A program made the translations under genes and the position numbers. The notes beneath the pieces are model-generated. The model did no database searches and was not told the DNA's origin. It saw only the letters and a program-made list of their open reading frames with translations. A DNA stretch of 42,792 bases from a virus: the IMG/VR virus record IMGVR_UViG_3300044998_000209, positions 1 through 42,792 of that record, one strand, 5' to 3'. This document shows, piece after piece, positions 1 to 8,719 of the stretch. The first letter of the stretch is position 1. Each line of letters opens with the position of its first letter.

Positions 1-558
1 GAAACAAAGCTAATTGGCCTGTTGCGTCTCTCCGAATCGAAAACGGAAGGAACGGAGCATGAAGCGGCGCTGGCGCTCGAAACGGCAATACGGCTTGCGG
101 CGAAGCATGGCATCAAGCTGTCGTCTCTAAACGAAAAGAGAAACGAGTTTAACAACACGAAGACATGGTTCCGGGGCGGGGCAACATCCAGCCCGGCGGG
201 TGACGAAGATTATGTTGCACCGGAATTCGTACAGGTGCTTCGGTGGTGCAAGTTCGCTGAAGAGAATGGGTGGACGCGATACCGGCGCACCTATGACGCC
301 AAGGAAGGGATGATCTATGCGTACCGGATTGAGGGCCGGACGCCGAAACTCGAACTCCGCATTTTTGACCGACCGTGGGGTGACGTTGAGTTCGAAGTTG
401 TGCGCAACCCGGACTCGATCATCGGACAGTTTCAATCGTGGATGGACAACATTTTCGATGTGATTCATCTTGGTGTAACCTTTGGTGATCTTCAGGAATG
501 GGTGCGGATGAATGCGCGGGCGTTACCGTCAACTTCGCCCCTAAATACAGGTGCATGA
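1..558 (+). CDS. DUF2786-like protein, 5'-truncated by window edge
   Basis: The reading frame is open from base 1, so the true start lies upstream; the in-frame TTG at 22 is only an internal candidate. The first ~40 visible residues read LIGLLRLSESKTEGTEHEAA and continue to a KHGI motif, the pattern of the DUF2786 helical domain (leucine-rich helix, an 'AesT..EheAa' stretch, then 'A..L..KHGI'). The remaining ~140 residues are mixed alpha/beta with many aromatic residues and are not recognised. DUF2786 proteins are common in phages and have no firm biochemical role. The stop codon overlaps the ATG of the terminase gene (ATGA), suggesting translational coupling. Confident that it is coding; the domain name is by eye. 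Confidence 0.7.
   Translation, partial: ETKLIGLLRLSESKTEGTEHEAALALETAIRLAAKHGIKLSSLNEKRNEFNNTKTWFRGGATSSPAGDEDYVAPEFVQVLRWCKFAEENGWTRYRRTYDAKEGMIYAYRIEGRTPKLELRIFDRPWGDVEFEVVRNPDSIIGQFQSWMDNIFDVIHLGVTFGDLQEWVRMNARALPSTSPLNTGA
541..548 (+). promoter_or_regulatory. T4-type late promoter element
   Basis: CTAAATAC lies inside the 3' end of the preceding gene, 6 nt before the terminase ATG at 555. The same octamer with the same spacing precedes many other genes here. It resembles the T4 late promoter TATAAATA. Confidence 0.65.
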
Positions 559-1043
559 AGCCACCTATCTCCGACCGGATCAACGACGCACTAGGGTTAT
601 CGTCGTTCGAAGAATCCGTCGAAGCCTTGACACCGACAGATGAAGCGGTTGTTCCGGCCCCGACCGATGAAATAGCCCCGGTGTGTATTGCGACGGGCGA
701 CCCGGAGCGGGATGCGGACGCGGATCTTCAGTATGCGCGGCAAAACCTTCGGGTGATGCAAGAAAAAGCGCAAGAAGCTGTGGACGCCTGTATGGACTTC
801 GCCCGGCAGTCGGACAACCCGAAAGCCTATGAAGCACTGGCACAGATCCTTCAAGCGGGCATCACAGCATCCACCGCATTGATGGGTGTGAACAAAACCC
901 GCACCGACATTCGACTGAAAAGCGGTAAGGATGGTTCGGTCGCTCCGAACGTAAATAATACAGCCGTCGTGATTACGACCACGGATCTTTTGAAAATGGT
1001 CCGGGAATCCAATGAAGTTATTGACGCGGAGATAGAGAGCTAA
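555..1043 (+). CDS. 16: terminase small subunit (T4 gp16-like)
   Basis: 162 residues, close to T4 gp16 (164). The middle resembles gp16: a helical stretch (Y..QNLRVMQEKAQEAVDACM, then S.NPKAYEALAQIL) matches the gp16 oligomerisation helices that contain D.PR..E..ATLM. The C-terminal part (NVNNTAVVITTTDLLKMV) corresponds to gp16's NIQNATVFMGSPTELMDEI. The role is recognition of concatemeric DNA and control of the large terminase motor during packaging. The open frame extends upstream to 498, but ATG 555 is preferred because it overlaps the upstream stop (ATGA) and sits 6 nt after a late promoter motif. The large terminase gene does not follow, unlike in T4. Confidence 0.8.
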   Translation: MKPPISDRINDALGLSSFEESVEALTPTDEAVVPAPTDEIAPVCIATGDPERDADADLQYARQNLRVMQEKAQEAVDACMDFARQSDNPKAYEALAQILQAGITASTALMGVNKTRTDIRLKSGKDGSVAPNVNNTAVVITTTDLLKMVRESNEVIDAEIES

Positions 1044-1044
1044 A

Positions 1045-2112
1045 GTGCCGAATCCAAACACAGCCAAATTCCCTTCGGAGTTGCCGACCGACAACGATTT
1101 GCAAGTCGCCTCACGGCGCGCCATTGGCAATCTTGACGAAGACATCACAACAAACAGCACCACGTTTCGTATCAAGGTCGGGCAGGGCTTGCGGTTTCAG
1201 ATTCCTTGTCTGATTCAAGTCGATCAGGAAATCATGCGGGTCAAAGCCAAGACCGGCGACATTCTCCAACAGATCGACCGTGGGTTCGCCGGATCGAACG
1301 CGACGCCGCACTCCACCAACACCGAAATTCGTGGCTACATTCTGGACTGGCACCACAATCAGATGGCGGCGGAAATCAAAGCCATTGCTCAGGCGCTTGG
1401 AATCAACCTAGCGAATGTGGTGCGTCACGTCGATGTCACGTCGAATGGTGACATCACAGGTGTATTCAACAACCTTGTATTGAAGCCGGTGGGAACGGCG
1501 GGCACGTATGGCGGGCCGGGCAAGTGGTTGCAGATCACGACCGACTCGAAAGGCCGGGTGGTGCTGGCGACGAATCAAGATGGATATCGGTACTTCCCAA
1601 TCTTCTACAAGGCGGCGATCCTACAAGGCACGAACGCGGTCCTTGGTTTCTCATTTGCGAACGTGGATGCACCGAACGCGGTTCCGGTGACCGGGACGAA
1701 CGGGACGATATTTGCTGTAGCATCTTTCACGCAGACGAATGAGTATTGGGTTCAGGATCACTTCACTCTTCCCGAAGATTGGGACGACGAAGAACCGATC
1801 ACAGTAGACATCATCTGGCGGATCAATGAAACGTCCGGCAACGTCAAATGGAAACTGTGGACGACATCCATGCGCAACGGGTCCAACTCCGATCCGGCGT
1901 TCCAATTGACACCGGACAGCGTGACCACTACCGTACCGACCCCGGCGTATACGGTCGTCCGGTCGATCATTCCGGCTATGAACGTCAATGGGTTCCAAGC
2001 CGGGGATGAAGTCTTCTTCAAGTTTGCGCGTGCTGCCGATGACACGGCGGCGGCATCTGCGGAATTGATTGCTCTGCGGTTCAACATCGCACGTAAGTTC
2101 ACATTGTTCTAA
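1045..2112 (+). CDS. tail fibre/adhesion protein with shared N-terminal module
   Basis: 355 residues, GTG start 1 nt after the terminase stop. Residues 1-~115 form a module that recurs in the protein at 11732: F..LPTD..L.VAS, DI, PCLI..D.EI, a GYI block and HHNQ.AAEI. Such a shared N-terminus usually attaches alternative fibres to the same virion site. The rest (~170-355) is beta-rich with GPGKWLQIT and a sandwich-like C-terminal domain (DPAFQLTPDSV...RFNIARKFTLF), consistent with a trimeric fibre head. No enzymatic motif is visible. It opens a 13-kb co-directional block of fibre-like genes. The exact role (receptor binding versus decoration) is inferred. Confidence 0.6.
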   Translation: MPNPNTAKFPSELPTDNDLQVASRRAIGNLDEDITTNSTTFRIKVGQGLRFQIPCLIQVDQEIMRVKAKTGDILQQIDRGFAGSNATPHSTNTEIRGYILDWHHNQMAAEIKAIAQALGINLANVVRHVDVTSNGDITGVFNNLVLKPVGTAGTYGGPGKWLQITTDSKGRVVLATNQDGYRYFPIFYKAAILQGTNAVLGFSFANVDAPNAVPVTGTNGTIFAVASFTQTNEYWVQDHFTLPEDWDDEEPITVDIIWRINETSGNVKWKLWTTSMRNGSNSDPAFQLTPDSVTTTVPTPAYTVVRSIIPAMNVNGFQAGDEVFFKFARAADDTAAASAELIALRFNIARKFTLF

Positions 2113-2121
2113 GAGGTACTG

Positions 2122-3135
2122 ATGGCACTACAATTCATGGAAGGATTTGACCACTACACCACCGGGCAAGCCGGACGGAAGTGGACAACTGTCGTCGGTA
2201 ATGGTGCGATTGTCGCGCCGGGCCGGTTCGGTGGACAGGCGTGGCAGTTTAACAATGTCGGCACCACCAGCTATTTGGAACAGAACCTTACCGCGCGGGA
2301 CACATTCATTCTTGGGGTGGCGCTTCAGATCGGATACGGTGACGCAACGACGCCGATCATTCGATTCATGGACGACAACAACGATCAGGTTGACATTCGT
2401 GTCACATCAACCGCCGGGTTTCAGTTCACCCGCAACGGCACGCCATTGGGCACGACAATTGACAACGTGATCGCGTTCGGGTACTACAACTACATCGAAG
2501 CGAAAGTGTTAGTCGATAACACTGTCGGCTACATTCAATTGCGGGTGAACGGTGCGGAAGTTTTGAACGTTCCGGCGCTGGACACCCAAGCGACAGCGAA
2601 TGCCCGGATCAACAAGATTCGATTCCAGCCGTTCTCCAACAGTGGTTCGTATGACATGCGGTTGGACGACATCTACATCTTGGACGACACAGGCACTTTC
2701 GATAACGCATTCCTTGGTGAGTGCCGCATCGAAACCAAGTTTCCGTCTGCCAACGGCGCGTTTGTCGAATTCTCTCCGGTGGGCGCGGGGACGAATTATC
2801 AGTGCGTGGACGAAACGACCAGCAATGAAGACACTGACTACACACAAGGAAACGTCGTAGGAAACCGAGATTTGTACACAGTTTCGACCTATAGCTTCGT
2901 GGGTCAAGTCTATGGAGTTCAGGTCACAGTCACACACCGGAAAGACGACGTAGGTAATCGTATTGTGGCACCGCTGGCGCGGGTCAACAGTACGTTGTAT
3001 GAGGGATCACAAGATACGTGTTTGAGCCAATACAAGATGGCGAAGAAGATTTGGGAGAAGAACCCGAACACGAACACACAATGGACCGTAGCTGACGTGA
3101 ACGCGGGACAGTACGGAATTATCGTCAAGGGATAA
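2122..3135 (+). CDS. LamG/concanavalin-like virion protein, copy 1
   Basis: 337 residues with Shine-Dalgarno GAGGT before ATG. It starts MALQFMEGFDHY, then FGGQAWQF and a beta-sandwich pattern ending in RLDDIYILDD near residues 180-190, typical of LamG/concanavalin A-like folds in phage adhesion proteins. The C-terminal third (FLGECRIET.FPS, THRKDDVGNR, IWE.NP.T...WT..DVNAGQYGI) is a conserved tail-protein segment. It is clearly paralogous to the next gene, which shares the GFDHY start and the HRKDDVG block. Probable role: carbohydrate binding at the cell surface. Confidence 0.65.
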   Translation: MALQFMEGFDHYTTGQAGRKWTTVVGNGAIVAPGRFGGQAWQFNNVGTTSYLEQNLTARDTFILGVALQIGYGDATTPIIRFMDDNNDQVDIRVTSTAGFQFTRNGTPLGTTIDNVIAFGYYNYIEAKVLVDNTVGYIQLRVNGAEVLNVPALDTQATANARINKIRFQPFSNSGSYDMRLDDIYILDDTGTFDNAFLGECRIETKFPSANGAFVEFSPVGAGTNYQCVDETTSNEDTDYTQGNVVGNRDLYTVSTYSFVGQVYGVQVTVTHRKDDVGNRIVAPLARVNSTLYEGSQDTCLSQYKMAKKIWEKNPNTNTQWTVADVNAGQYGIIVKG

Positions 3136-3141
3136 GCAACA

Positions 3142-4260
3142 ATGGCTCTACTCTTCATGGATGGTTTCGACCATTACAACTACAACGGCACAGCACAGAA
3201 GAAATGGGACAATCCGATTGCCTTCAGTGGATACACAACAGGTGCTTCGTCTGGTCGTTTCGGTACGGGTGGAGCCAGCCCGAATGGTTCAGGAAATCTC
3301 TTTTGCGCACAGTGGGCGGGGATGAACAAAACATTCGTTTGGACGCCCACACCACCGACCGAACTCATCATCGGTTTCGCTGCCAAGTTTAATTTCACTT
3401 CAGAGACGCACCCGTTCCTTCAGATCCTTGGCGACAACGGTAGACCCCAAGTTCAGTTTTGGTTAGATGCGGTTGGCGGCGACATCAAGTTGGTGCTGGC
3501 CGATCCAGCCGCGCTTGCCGTACCAGCCATTGATACTGCCTTCCCACCGGGGACGCTGATCGCCAACACAGGTTTCGTTCCGCCGATTGGACTGTGGTTC
3601 TATTTCGAAACGAAGATCCTCTTCAGCACCGGCTCAAGTGGCCGCATTGATATCCAGCTAGACTCCACTCCGTTTGTCAGCTACACCAGCATCAAGACCG
3701 CCAACGTCGGCACGACGTACTTCAAGGGATGGCGGCTCACGGGACTGGAACAGTTCAGTTCCGGTTTCACTATCGACGATCTCTACATTGCGGACAACCT
3801 TCCGGGGAACATCACAGACTTCGTGGGAGAAGTTCGCGTTCAGACCATGTACCCGGATGCTGAAGGATTCCAGAACGACTTCTATCCTTCTACCGGCACC
3901 AACAACGCGACGAACGTCAACTTGGCCCGGACGAATTGGGTGGAGACGACACCGACCGCCAAGTACAACTTTTCCGGTACGATCAACGCAATTGATCTGT
4001 ACAGCATCGGCAACTACACCATCGCCGGTACGATCTTCGGCGTTCAGGCAAATCTATCGCACCGCAAGGACGACGTAGGCGCGCGCCGTGTGGCACCGAT
4101 CCTTCGGACAGGTGGAAACATCTACGTCGGGAACAACGTGCCGCAATACTCCGACTATACGTGGGCCGGGCACATTTGGGAAGAGAATCCAGCGCTGGCG
4201 CTACCGTGGACGCTCACGGAATTGAATCAGGCAGAATTCGGCATCAAGATCGTCAGCTAG
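3142..4260 (+). CDS. LamG/concanavalin-like virion protein, copy 2
   Basis: 372 residues, starting 6 nt after the previous stop. It repeats the architecture of its neighbour: MALLFMDGFDHY, RFGTGGASPNG, a sandwich core ending TIDDLYIADN, then FVGEVRVQT.YPDAEG, SHRKDDVGARRVAP and WTLTELNQAEFGI. The similarity runs over the full length, so this is a tandem duplication with divergence in the central lectin-like half. It is the last gene before a strong terminator. Confidence 0.65.
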   Translation: MALLFMDGFDHYNYNGTAQKKWDNPIAFSGYTTGASSGRFGTGGASPNGSGNLFCAQWAGMNKTFVWTPTPPTELIIGFAAKFNFTSETHPFLQILGDNGRPQVQFWLDAVGGDIKLVLADPAALAVPAIDTAFPPGTLIANTGFVPPIGLWFYFETKILFSTGSSGRIDIQLDSTPFVSYTSIKTANVGTTYFKGWRLTGLEQFSSGFTIDDLYIADNLPGNITDFVGEVRVQTMYPDAEGFQNDFYPSTGTNNATNVNLARTNWVETTPTAKYNFSGTINAIDLYSIGNYTIAGTIFGVQANLSHRKDDVGARRVAPILRTGGNIYVGNNVPQYSDYTWAGHIWEENPALALPWTLTELNQAEFGIKIVS

Positions 4261-4269
4261 AAGACCGAC

Positions 4270-4479
4270 AAAACACAAGCGGCTTGCCATCATCATGATT
4301 GGTGGCAAGCCGCTTTTGCGTGCCCGAACCGAAGTCTCAGGAGCATTCCTTGACGAAATGCTGTCCGCTGTGTCCCGGACCTTCTTTGTATCCTAATAGA
4401 CCTTTGAGCTTGTGGCCCTACTATGGCCGGTTCAGTTTGAACAGATGATCGCGACCCGGAATCGTCTTCAACTGCTCAC
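4270..4479 (-). ncRNA. putative orphan non-coding RNA
   Basis: The 276-nt gap between two fibre genes has no credible ORF, but on the minus strand it carries a consensus promoter (TTGACA, 17 nt, TATAAT) and a strong terminator about 200 nt downstream. The only starts near the predicted +1 give ATG-TGA or GTG followed by two codons and a stop. The RNA would contain several hairpins: GTTCA-AAC-TGAAC, GGCC-7nt-GGCC, GCATT-9nt-AATGC, then the terminator. I do not recognise a known family. Ends are estimated from the promoter and the terminator. Confidence 0.6.
4277..4317. terminator. strong, probably bidirectional rho-independent terminator
   Basis: A perfect 12-bp stem (AGCGGCTTGCCA at 4278-4289 with TGGCAAGCCGCT at 4303-4314) is followed by TTT on the plus strand. 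On the minus strand the stem is followed by TGTGTTTTG. It ends both the plus-strand LamG pair and the minus-strand RNA. Confidence 0.85.
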
Positions 4480-4485
4480 ATTTTC

Positions 4486-4514
4486 ATTATAGGGGAACGA
4501 TCACCCTCTGTCAA
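4486..4514 (-). promoter_or_regulatory. consensus sigma70-type promoter (minus strand)
   Basis: Read on the minus strand: TTGACA (4514-4509), 17-nt spacer, TATAAT (4491-4486), predicted start near 4479. Both hexamers match consensus exactly, the best promoter in the window, yet no ORF follows. Confidence 0.8.
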
Positions 4515-4520
4515 TCCCTT

Positions 4521-4528
4521 CTAAATAC
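4521..4528 (+). promoter_or_regulatory. T4-type late promoter element
   Basis: CTAAATAC ends 8 nt before ATG 4537. It restarts late transcription after the terminator at 4277-4317. Confidence 0.65.
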
Positions 4529-4536
4529 TTTCCGAA

Positions 4537-5421
4537 ATGAGCCTTCAATACGCAACTGGAACCAACGTCCATGCTACGGTCGCGGCGGACAACAAAACCA
4601 CTCTGATCGGGAATATCCAAACCCAACTCACGACCGCCGGATGGTCGGTGGTTTCGGGTGGCGGCACCAACGACGTAAAAATGGCGTGCGCGGCGACTCC
4701 ACAAGGAAATCAGATCCGCGTGCGTATTTGGGACGCGGGCGGCAACTGTGTTCGCATCCGGGTGATGAACGTCGCGGAAACCATTGTGATGACGGACAGC
4801 GGGTATCTTCTTCCCGCTACCAGCAAGACTTTCATCATCAACGCCACGCGGCACCAGTTCGCTATTTGGTGCGCCGGTTCGGACAGCACACGCGACTTCG
4901 TGATGGTGTCAGCAATGTACATTCCCACTCACCTGACCGGAATCACCACGCTGGCCTTCTTGATGAGCCAGTCGGTATCGGACACTGACACAGTAGATCG
5001 CGGGAGCTTCCGGGTTAGCACTTCATTGCGTCATCCGGGCAACGGTTTCAACGGGAACTTTTTCGGGTTGGTGAACAGCACCGTGATGGAGCATGTAGGC
5101 GACGGAACCACGACGGCACGTCAAGGTGTGCCGGGACTGCTCTTGCCGCGCCCGGCGGACAGCACCACGACGCCACAGCAAGCGATGTGGCACGACTCAT
5201 CTTCCTTCATTCTCGAACCGCTGATGGGTTGGGGCCTTTCGGACATCAATGACCCGTGGCGGGTGTATGGGCAACTCTGGAACGCGGCGGTGAACACGGA
5301 AGCCTTCACGATGGATTTGGTCCCGACTGCTTTCAATGGAAAGAACTGGATCAATTTGACCAGCAACAACGTCGGCAACAACTATTCGGCGCGCGGAAGC
5401 CTGTTCCTGACCACTCCGTAA
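4537..5421 (+). CDS. virion protein, fibre family A (short form)
   Basis: 294 residues. It is a member of a four-gene paralogous family in this block (others start at 6235, 7457 and 8720). Shared landmarks in order: I...E/QTQL..AGW..(I/V)SG.GT, M..A.TPQG...R.RI.D.GN.C....I.N, W/F..I.A...Q.., then a QLW(N/D)A block and a C-terminal ARGSL. This copy lacks the ~110-residue N-terminal domain of the other three, so it represents the core module. No enzyme motif is seen. Probable role: surface-exposed fibre or decoration protein. Confidence 0.6.
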   Translation: MSLQYATGTNVHATVAADNKTTLIGNIQTQLTTAGWSVVSGGGTNDVKMACAATPQGNQIRVRIWDAGGNCVRIRVMNVAETIVMTDSGYLLPATSKTFIINATRHQFAIWCAGSDSTRDFVMVSAMYIPTHLTGITTLAFLMSQSVSDTDTVDRGSFRVSTSLRHPGNGFNGNFFGLVNSTVMEHVGDGTTTARQGVPGLLLPRPADSTTTPQQAMWHDSSSFILEPLMGWGLSDINDPWRVYGQLWNAAVNTEAFTMDLVPTAFNGKNWINLTSNNVGNNYSARGSLFLTTP

Positions 5422-5434
5422 TTGGAGAGATTGA

Positions 5435-5821
5435 ATGTCGCAACTATCAGACTACGCAGAAAATGCACTCTTCAACGCTCTATTGCGCAACGTGGCCTTC
5501 ACGTCGCCAACGACGGTGTATGTCGCTTTGTTCACAACCAACCCGACCGACGCCGGAACCGGCGCGGAAGTCGCGGTCGGCAACTATGTTCGCCAGCCGG
5601 TGACCTTCGGGGCACCGTCGAACGGAGTGGGATCAAATAGCGGACAGGTGACATGGGACCCGGCATCAGTTGCCTTCGGAACCATCACACACGTTGGTCT
5701 GTATGATGCGGCGACCAGTGGCAATCTTCTCATGCATGCGGCATTATCGGCATCAAAGGTGATCGGCGCGGGTGACATCTTCCGTATCTCTGTCGGATCA
5801 CTGGTAGTAACGTTTGCTTAA
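5435..5821 (+). CDS. small phage fibre protein, copy 1
   Basis: 128 residues with Shine-Dalgarno GGAGA. The pattern YVALFTTNPTDAGTG.E, YVRQ.VTFGAP, TWDPAS..FGTITHVGLYDA...GNLL, IGAGDIFRISVGSL is the signature of a widespread small phage tail/fibre protein family of unknown fold. Paralogue of the next gene. Probably virion-associated, perhaps a fibre-tip or chaperone-like component. Confidence 0.65.
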   Translation: MSQLSDYAENALFNALLRNVAFTSPTTVYVALFTTNPTDAGTGAEVAVGNYVRQPVTFGAPSNGVGSNSGQVTWDPASVAFGTITHVGLYDAATSGNLLMHAALSASKVIGAGDIFRISVGSLVVTFA

Positions 5822-5833
5822 GAGGTAGCTATC

Positions 5834-6235
5834 ATGCCAATGAGTTTCTACCTTCAGAACCGGGTCCTACAAGCTACGCTGCAAGGCGATACCTTCACGT
5901 GGCCCACTTCCATGTTCATCGGCCTTCACACAGCCGATCCCACAGCCTCAACTGCGACGGCCTTGACAACGGAAGTGACCGGCAATGGATACCTTCGGCA
6001 AGCCGCAACGTTCACAGAGCCGGACGGAAGCTATTTGACTTTCAACACGGTTGATATTACGTTTGGCCCGGCAAATCCGAATGCATGGGGAGCGATCACG
6101 TTCATAAGTATTTGGGACGCGGTATCAAGCGGAAATCTTTTGTATTACGGAGCACTCAGTTCAACTGTCACAATCAACGCCCTAGATTCATTCTTGTTGG
6201 CGGCGGGCGGTTTGAGTGTACAGTTCACAATCTAA
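5834..6235 (+). CDS. small phage fibre protein, copy 2
   Basis: 133 residues, same family as the preceding gene: MFIGLHTADPTAS, TEVTGNGYLRQAATF, TFGPANP.AWG.ITFISIWDA.SSGNLLYYG, LDSFLLAAGGLSVQF. GAGGTAG upstream serves as Shine-Dalgarno; an ATG two codons later is an alternative start. The stop overlaps the next ATG by one base (TAATG), so the two genes are coupled. Confidence 0.65.
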   Translation: MPMSFYLQNRVLQATLQGDTFTWPTSMFIGLHTADPTASTATALTTEVTGNGYLRQAATFTEPDGSYLTFNTVDITFGPANPNAWGAITFISIWDAVSSGNLLYYGALSSTVTINALDSFLLAAGGLSVQFTI

Positions 6236-7452
6236 TGGCAATTCAGTATGTTGATCGAAATGGCGACGCGGTAGGGACTGTCTCTGGACCCTATACCATC
6301 AGTGCGTCCAATAATCAACTGACATTCACCATTGACGGCGGGTCGGCACAGAATTTCAGCTTGACCACCGGCACCCGGACAGCGGCGCAAATCGTCGCGG
6401 ATCTGGCGGCATTGACCGGTGCGACGGCTAGCGTTGTGTCCTATCCGGGCGGCGCGGAGTTTGTTCGCATTCGAACGACCAGCGCGCTAGGCACAGGATC
6501 TACCATTCTTGTCGGCACCCCGGCGAACAATGCGAACGCCACACTTGGTTTCTTGGCAACCACCTACAATGGCGGCGCGAACGTCAGTGCGTCTTTTGTT
6601 ACCAGCACCAAGGCGAACATCCGCGACAACATCGAAACCCAATTGCTTGCCGCTGGATGGTTGACGATTTCCGGGTCGGGCACCACGAACCTTTTGATGC
6701 AATCGGCAATGACGCCACAGGGTCTTCGCATGCGTCTTCGCATCCGTGACAACGGCAACACATGCTTGGTTCTGTCAATCGAAAATGCCACAGGATCAAG
6801 AGCGCACGCAAGTAGCACAAACAGCGGCGCGCAACTGAATCCGGGGTCAAGCCGCAACTGGCGCATCATCGCCAACAAGTACCAAGCCTTTCTTTTCGAA
6901 CCGGGCGGCAACGTCGCACGCGGGTATGCCGGGTGGGGAGTTCTTTGGATTCCACCGTGGCTTGAAGGGCAGATTTATGAATGCATTTGGTTGAGTAGCA
7001 ACGCGGCCAGCGATTCAGACACTACCGTGCGTGGTAGTTTCCGGGGAGAGTTCGGCACTAGAAACTCTTCCAATCAAACCGGAAATCAACAAATCATCGG
7101 CAACGGCAATATGTGGGAAGTTGCAAACAATACAGGAAACGACAATTTGCAGCTTATCAACATGTTGGTTTTGTGGCAAGGATGCAACATGGCGCGCGGT
7201 GTTATTTCTTGGTACCGGTGGCATGACGATGCCGCTTTGATTTTGGAGCCATACATGGCTTTCACTTTGACGGCAAATCCGTCCGACGAAGCCAAGGTAC
7301 GCGGACAATTGTGGGACGCTTTCATTTCGATGGAGCAATACGCAGTAGACACGACAACAACAATGGATGGACACAATTGGTGGAACATCATGAACAACAA
7401 CGGCGGGTCTACAGATACCGCTCACGGTTCTCTGTTCATCGCCACAACATAA
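6235..7452 (+). CDS. virion protein, fibre family A with N-terminal domain, copy 1
   Basis: 405 residues from the ATG overlapping the previous stop; the open frame extends upstream to 6085 but that part lies inside the preceding gene. Residues 1-~110 carry the extra domain (MAIQYVDRN, SNNQLTFTIDGG, F.LTTGTRTAAQIVADL, LTGATASVV, ANNANATLGF), a beta-rich module repeated in the two following genes. The rest is the family core: NIETQLLAAGWLTISGSGT, TPQGLRMRLRIRDNGN, WIPPWLEGQIYE.IW, SWYRWHDDAALILEP, GQLWDAF, HNWWNI, HGSLFIA. Confidence 0.6.
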   Translation: MAIQYVDRNGDAVGTVSGPYTISASNNQLTFTIDGGSAQNFSLTTGTRTAAQIVADLAALTGATASVVSYPGGAEFVRIRTTSALGTGSTILVGTPANNANATLGFLATTYNGGANVSASFVTSTKANIRDNIETQLLAAGWLTISGSGTTNLLMQSAMTPQGLRMRLRIRDNGNTCLVLSIENATGSRAHASSTNSGAQLNPGSSRNWRIIANKYQAFLFEPGGNVARGYAGWGVLWIPPWLEGQIYECIWLSSNAASDSDTTVRGSFRGEFGTRNSSNQTGNQQIIGNGNMWEVANNTGNDNLQLINMLVLWQGCNMARGVISWYRWHDDAALILEPYMAFTLTANPSDEAKVRGQLWDAFISMEQYAVDTTTTMDGHNWWNIMNNNGGSTDTAHGSLFIATT

Positions 7453-7456
7453 TCCT

Positions 7457-8698
7457 ATGTCAATTCAATATGTTCCAGCCCACGCCCGCGTCGTAACCAA
7501 CGTCGCCGCCCCGTATAACTTGACGGGATCAAACAATGTTTTGCAGATCAAAGTGGATGGTGGTTCAACACAGACCGTCACACTGACCACCGGTGCGGCA
7601 CAAACAGCGGCCAACATCGTCACCGATTGTGGTGTATTGACAGGAGTGACCCCGGCGGTCGTCACGGTGAATGGACAGGATTTTGTGTCTTTCACAACGA
7701 CAACCACCAACGGCGCGGCGTCTACGATTGAAGTTTTGGCACCGGCCAATAATGTCAACGCGACTTTCGGCTTGACAGCGACTACCGTCAATGGTGGACA
7801 ACGAATCACTACGGTTCTGGAAATGGCCGCGACCAAACAACAGATCATCAATGCGACCGAATCGGCTTTGGTGCAAGTCGGTTGGTATACGATCAGCGGT
7901 TCCGGCACGACGAATCTCTTGATGCAATCATCGATGACTCCCCAAGGTCTTCGGTATCGTCTTCGGGTTCGGGATAACGGTTCAAACAATACCAGCTTCA
8001 GTATCGAAAACGTGGCGGGAACAAGACAAGGAACAAACAACACAAACGGGACAGGTCTACTTTGGCCGAACAATCGAACATATCGAATCGTCGCCAGCAA
8101 GTATCAGTTCTTCATCTTCGAAGACAATGCTACAAGCGTCAATAGCAATTCGGCTAGTTTTCGAAGCACTGTATTTTGTGGTGTTCCTTGGATTCCATCC
8201 AACTTGGTAGGAACCATTTACGAATCCATTTGGATGATTACGAATGCTTCTTCTGATGGTAGCAGCTCACAGCGGGGAAGTCTTCGAGAAGTTCTTGGTG
8301 CCCGCAACAGTAACGTCGGTGGCAACGGAAACTTGACAGTCATCTGCAACAACAACATTTGGGAAAGTCAAGGAAATTCCGGCATGAACGGAATCGGTAT
8401 GCCGTCTTTGATTACTTTGTGGCAAGGCACCCGCATTCAGCGACAACTCTATACGTGGTATCGCTGGCACGACGATACGGAGTTCATGGTTGACCCCTTG
8501 ATTGCATGGGGACTCACCGCACAGACCGATGAAGCGAAGATACGCGGCCAATTGTGGGAATCCTATATCGCGGTCGGTGGACCATATGAGCCGAATCACA
8601 CGTTCACCCTTGACGGTAGGACATTTTTGCCTATGACCATCAACAACTACGGGACCAACGAAAACGCGCGCGGCGCACTGATGACCGCAATCAGCTAA
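7457..8698 (+). CDS. virion protein, fibre family A with N-terminal domain, copy 2
   Basis: 413 residues, starting 4 nt after the previous stop. Same layout: an N-terminal domain (MSIQYVPAHA, SNNVLQIKVDGGSTQTV, TTGAAQTAANIV, PANNVNATFGL) and a core (WYTISGSGTTNLLMQSSMTPQ, LRVRDNGSNN, PWIPSNLVGTIYESIWM, WYRWHDD.EFMVDPLIAWG, GQLWESY, ARGAL). Divergence from copies 1 and 3 is concentrated in the middle of the core, as expected for receptor-facing surfaces under selection. Confidence 0.6.
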   Translation: MSIQYVPAHARVVTNVAAPYNLTGSNNVLQIKVDGGSTQTVTLTTGAAQTAANIVTDCGVLTGVTPAVVTVNGQDFVSFTTTTTNGAASTIEVLAPANNVNATFGLTATTVNGGQRITTVLEMAATKQQIINATESALVQVGWYTISGSGTTNLLMQSSMTPQGLRYRLRVRDNGSNNTSFSIENVAGTRQGTNNTNGTGLLWPNNRTYRIVASKYQFFIFEDNATSVNSNSASFRSTVFCGVPWIPSNLVGTIYESIWMITNASSDGSSSQRGSLREVLGARNSNVGGNGNLTVICNNNIWESQGNSGMNGIGMPSLITLWQGTRIQRQLYTWYRWHDDTEFMVDPLIAWGLTAQTDEAKIRGQLWESYIAVGGPYEPNHTFTLDGRTFLPMTINNYGTNENARGALMTAIS

Positions 8699-8719
8699 AC
8701 AGGGAGAAGAAACAAAAAC

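Noticed and set aside
597-1175. 192-codon minus-strand ORF
   Set aside because: Lies antisense to the terminase gene, has no ribosome site or domain pattern and is Arg/Cys-rich as expected for a shadow frame.
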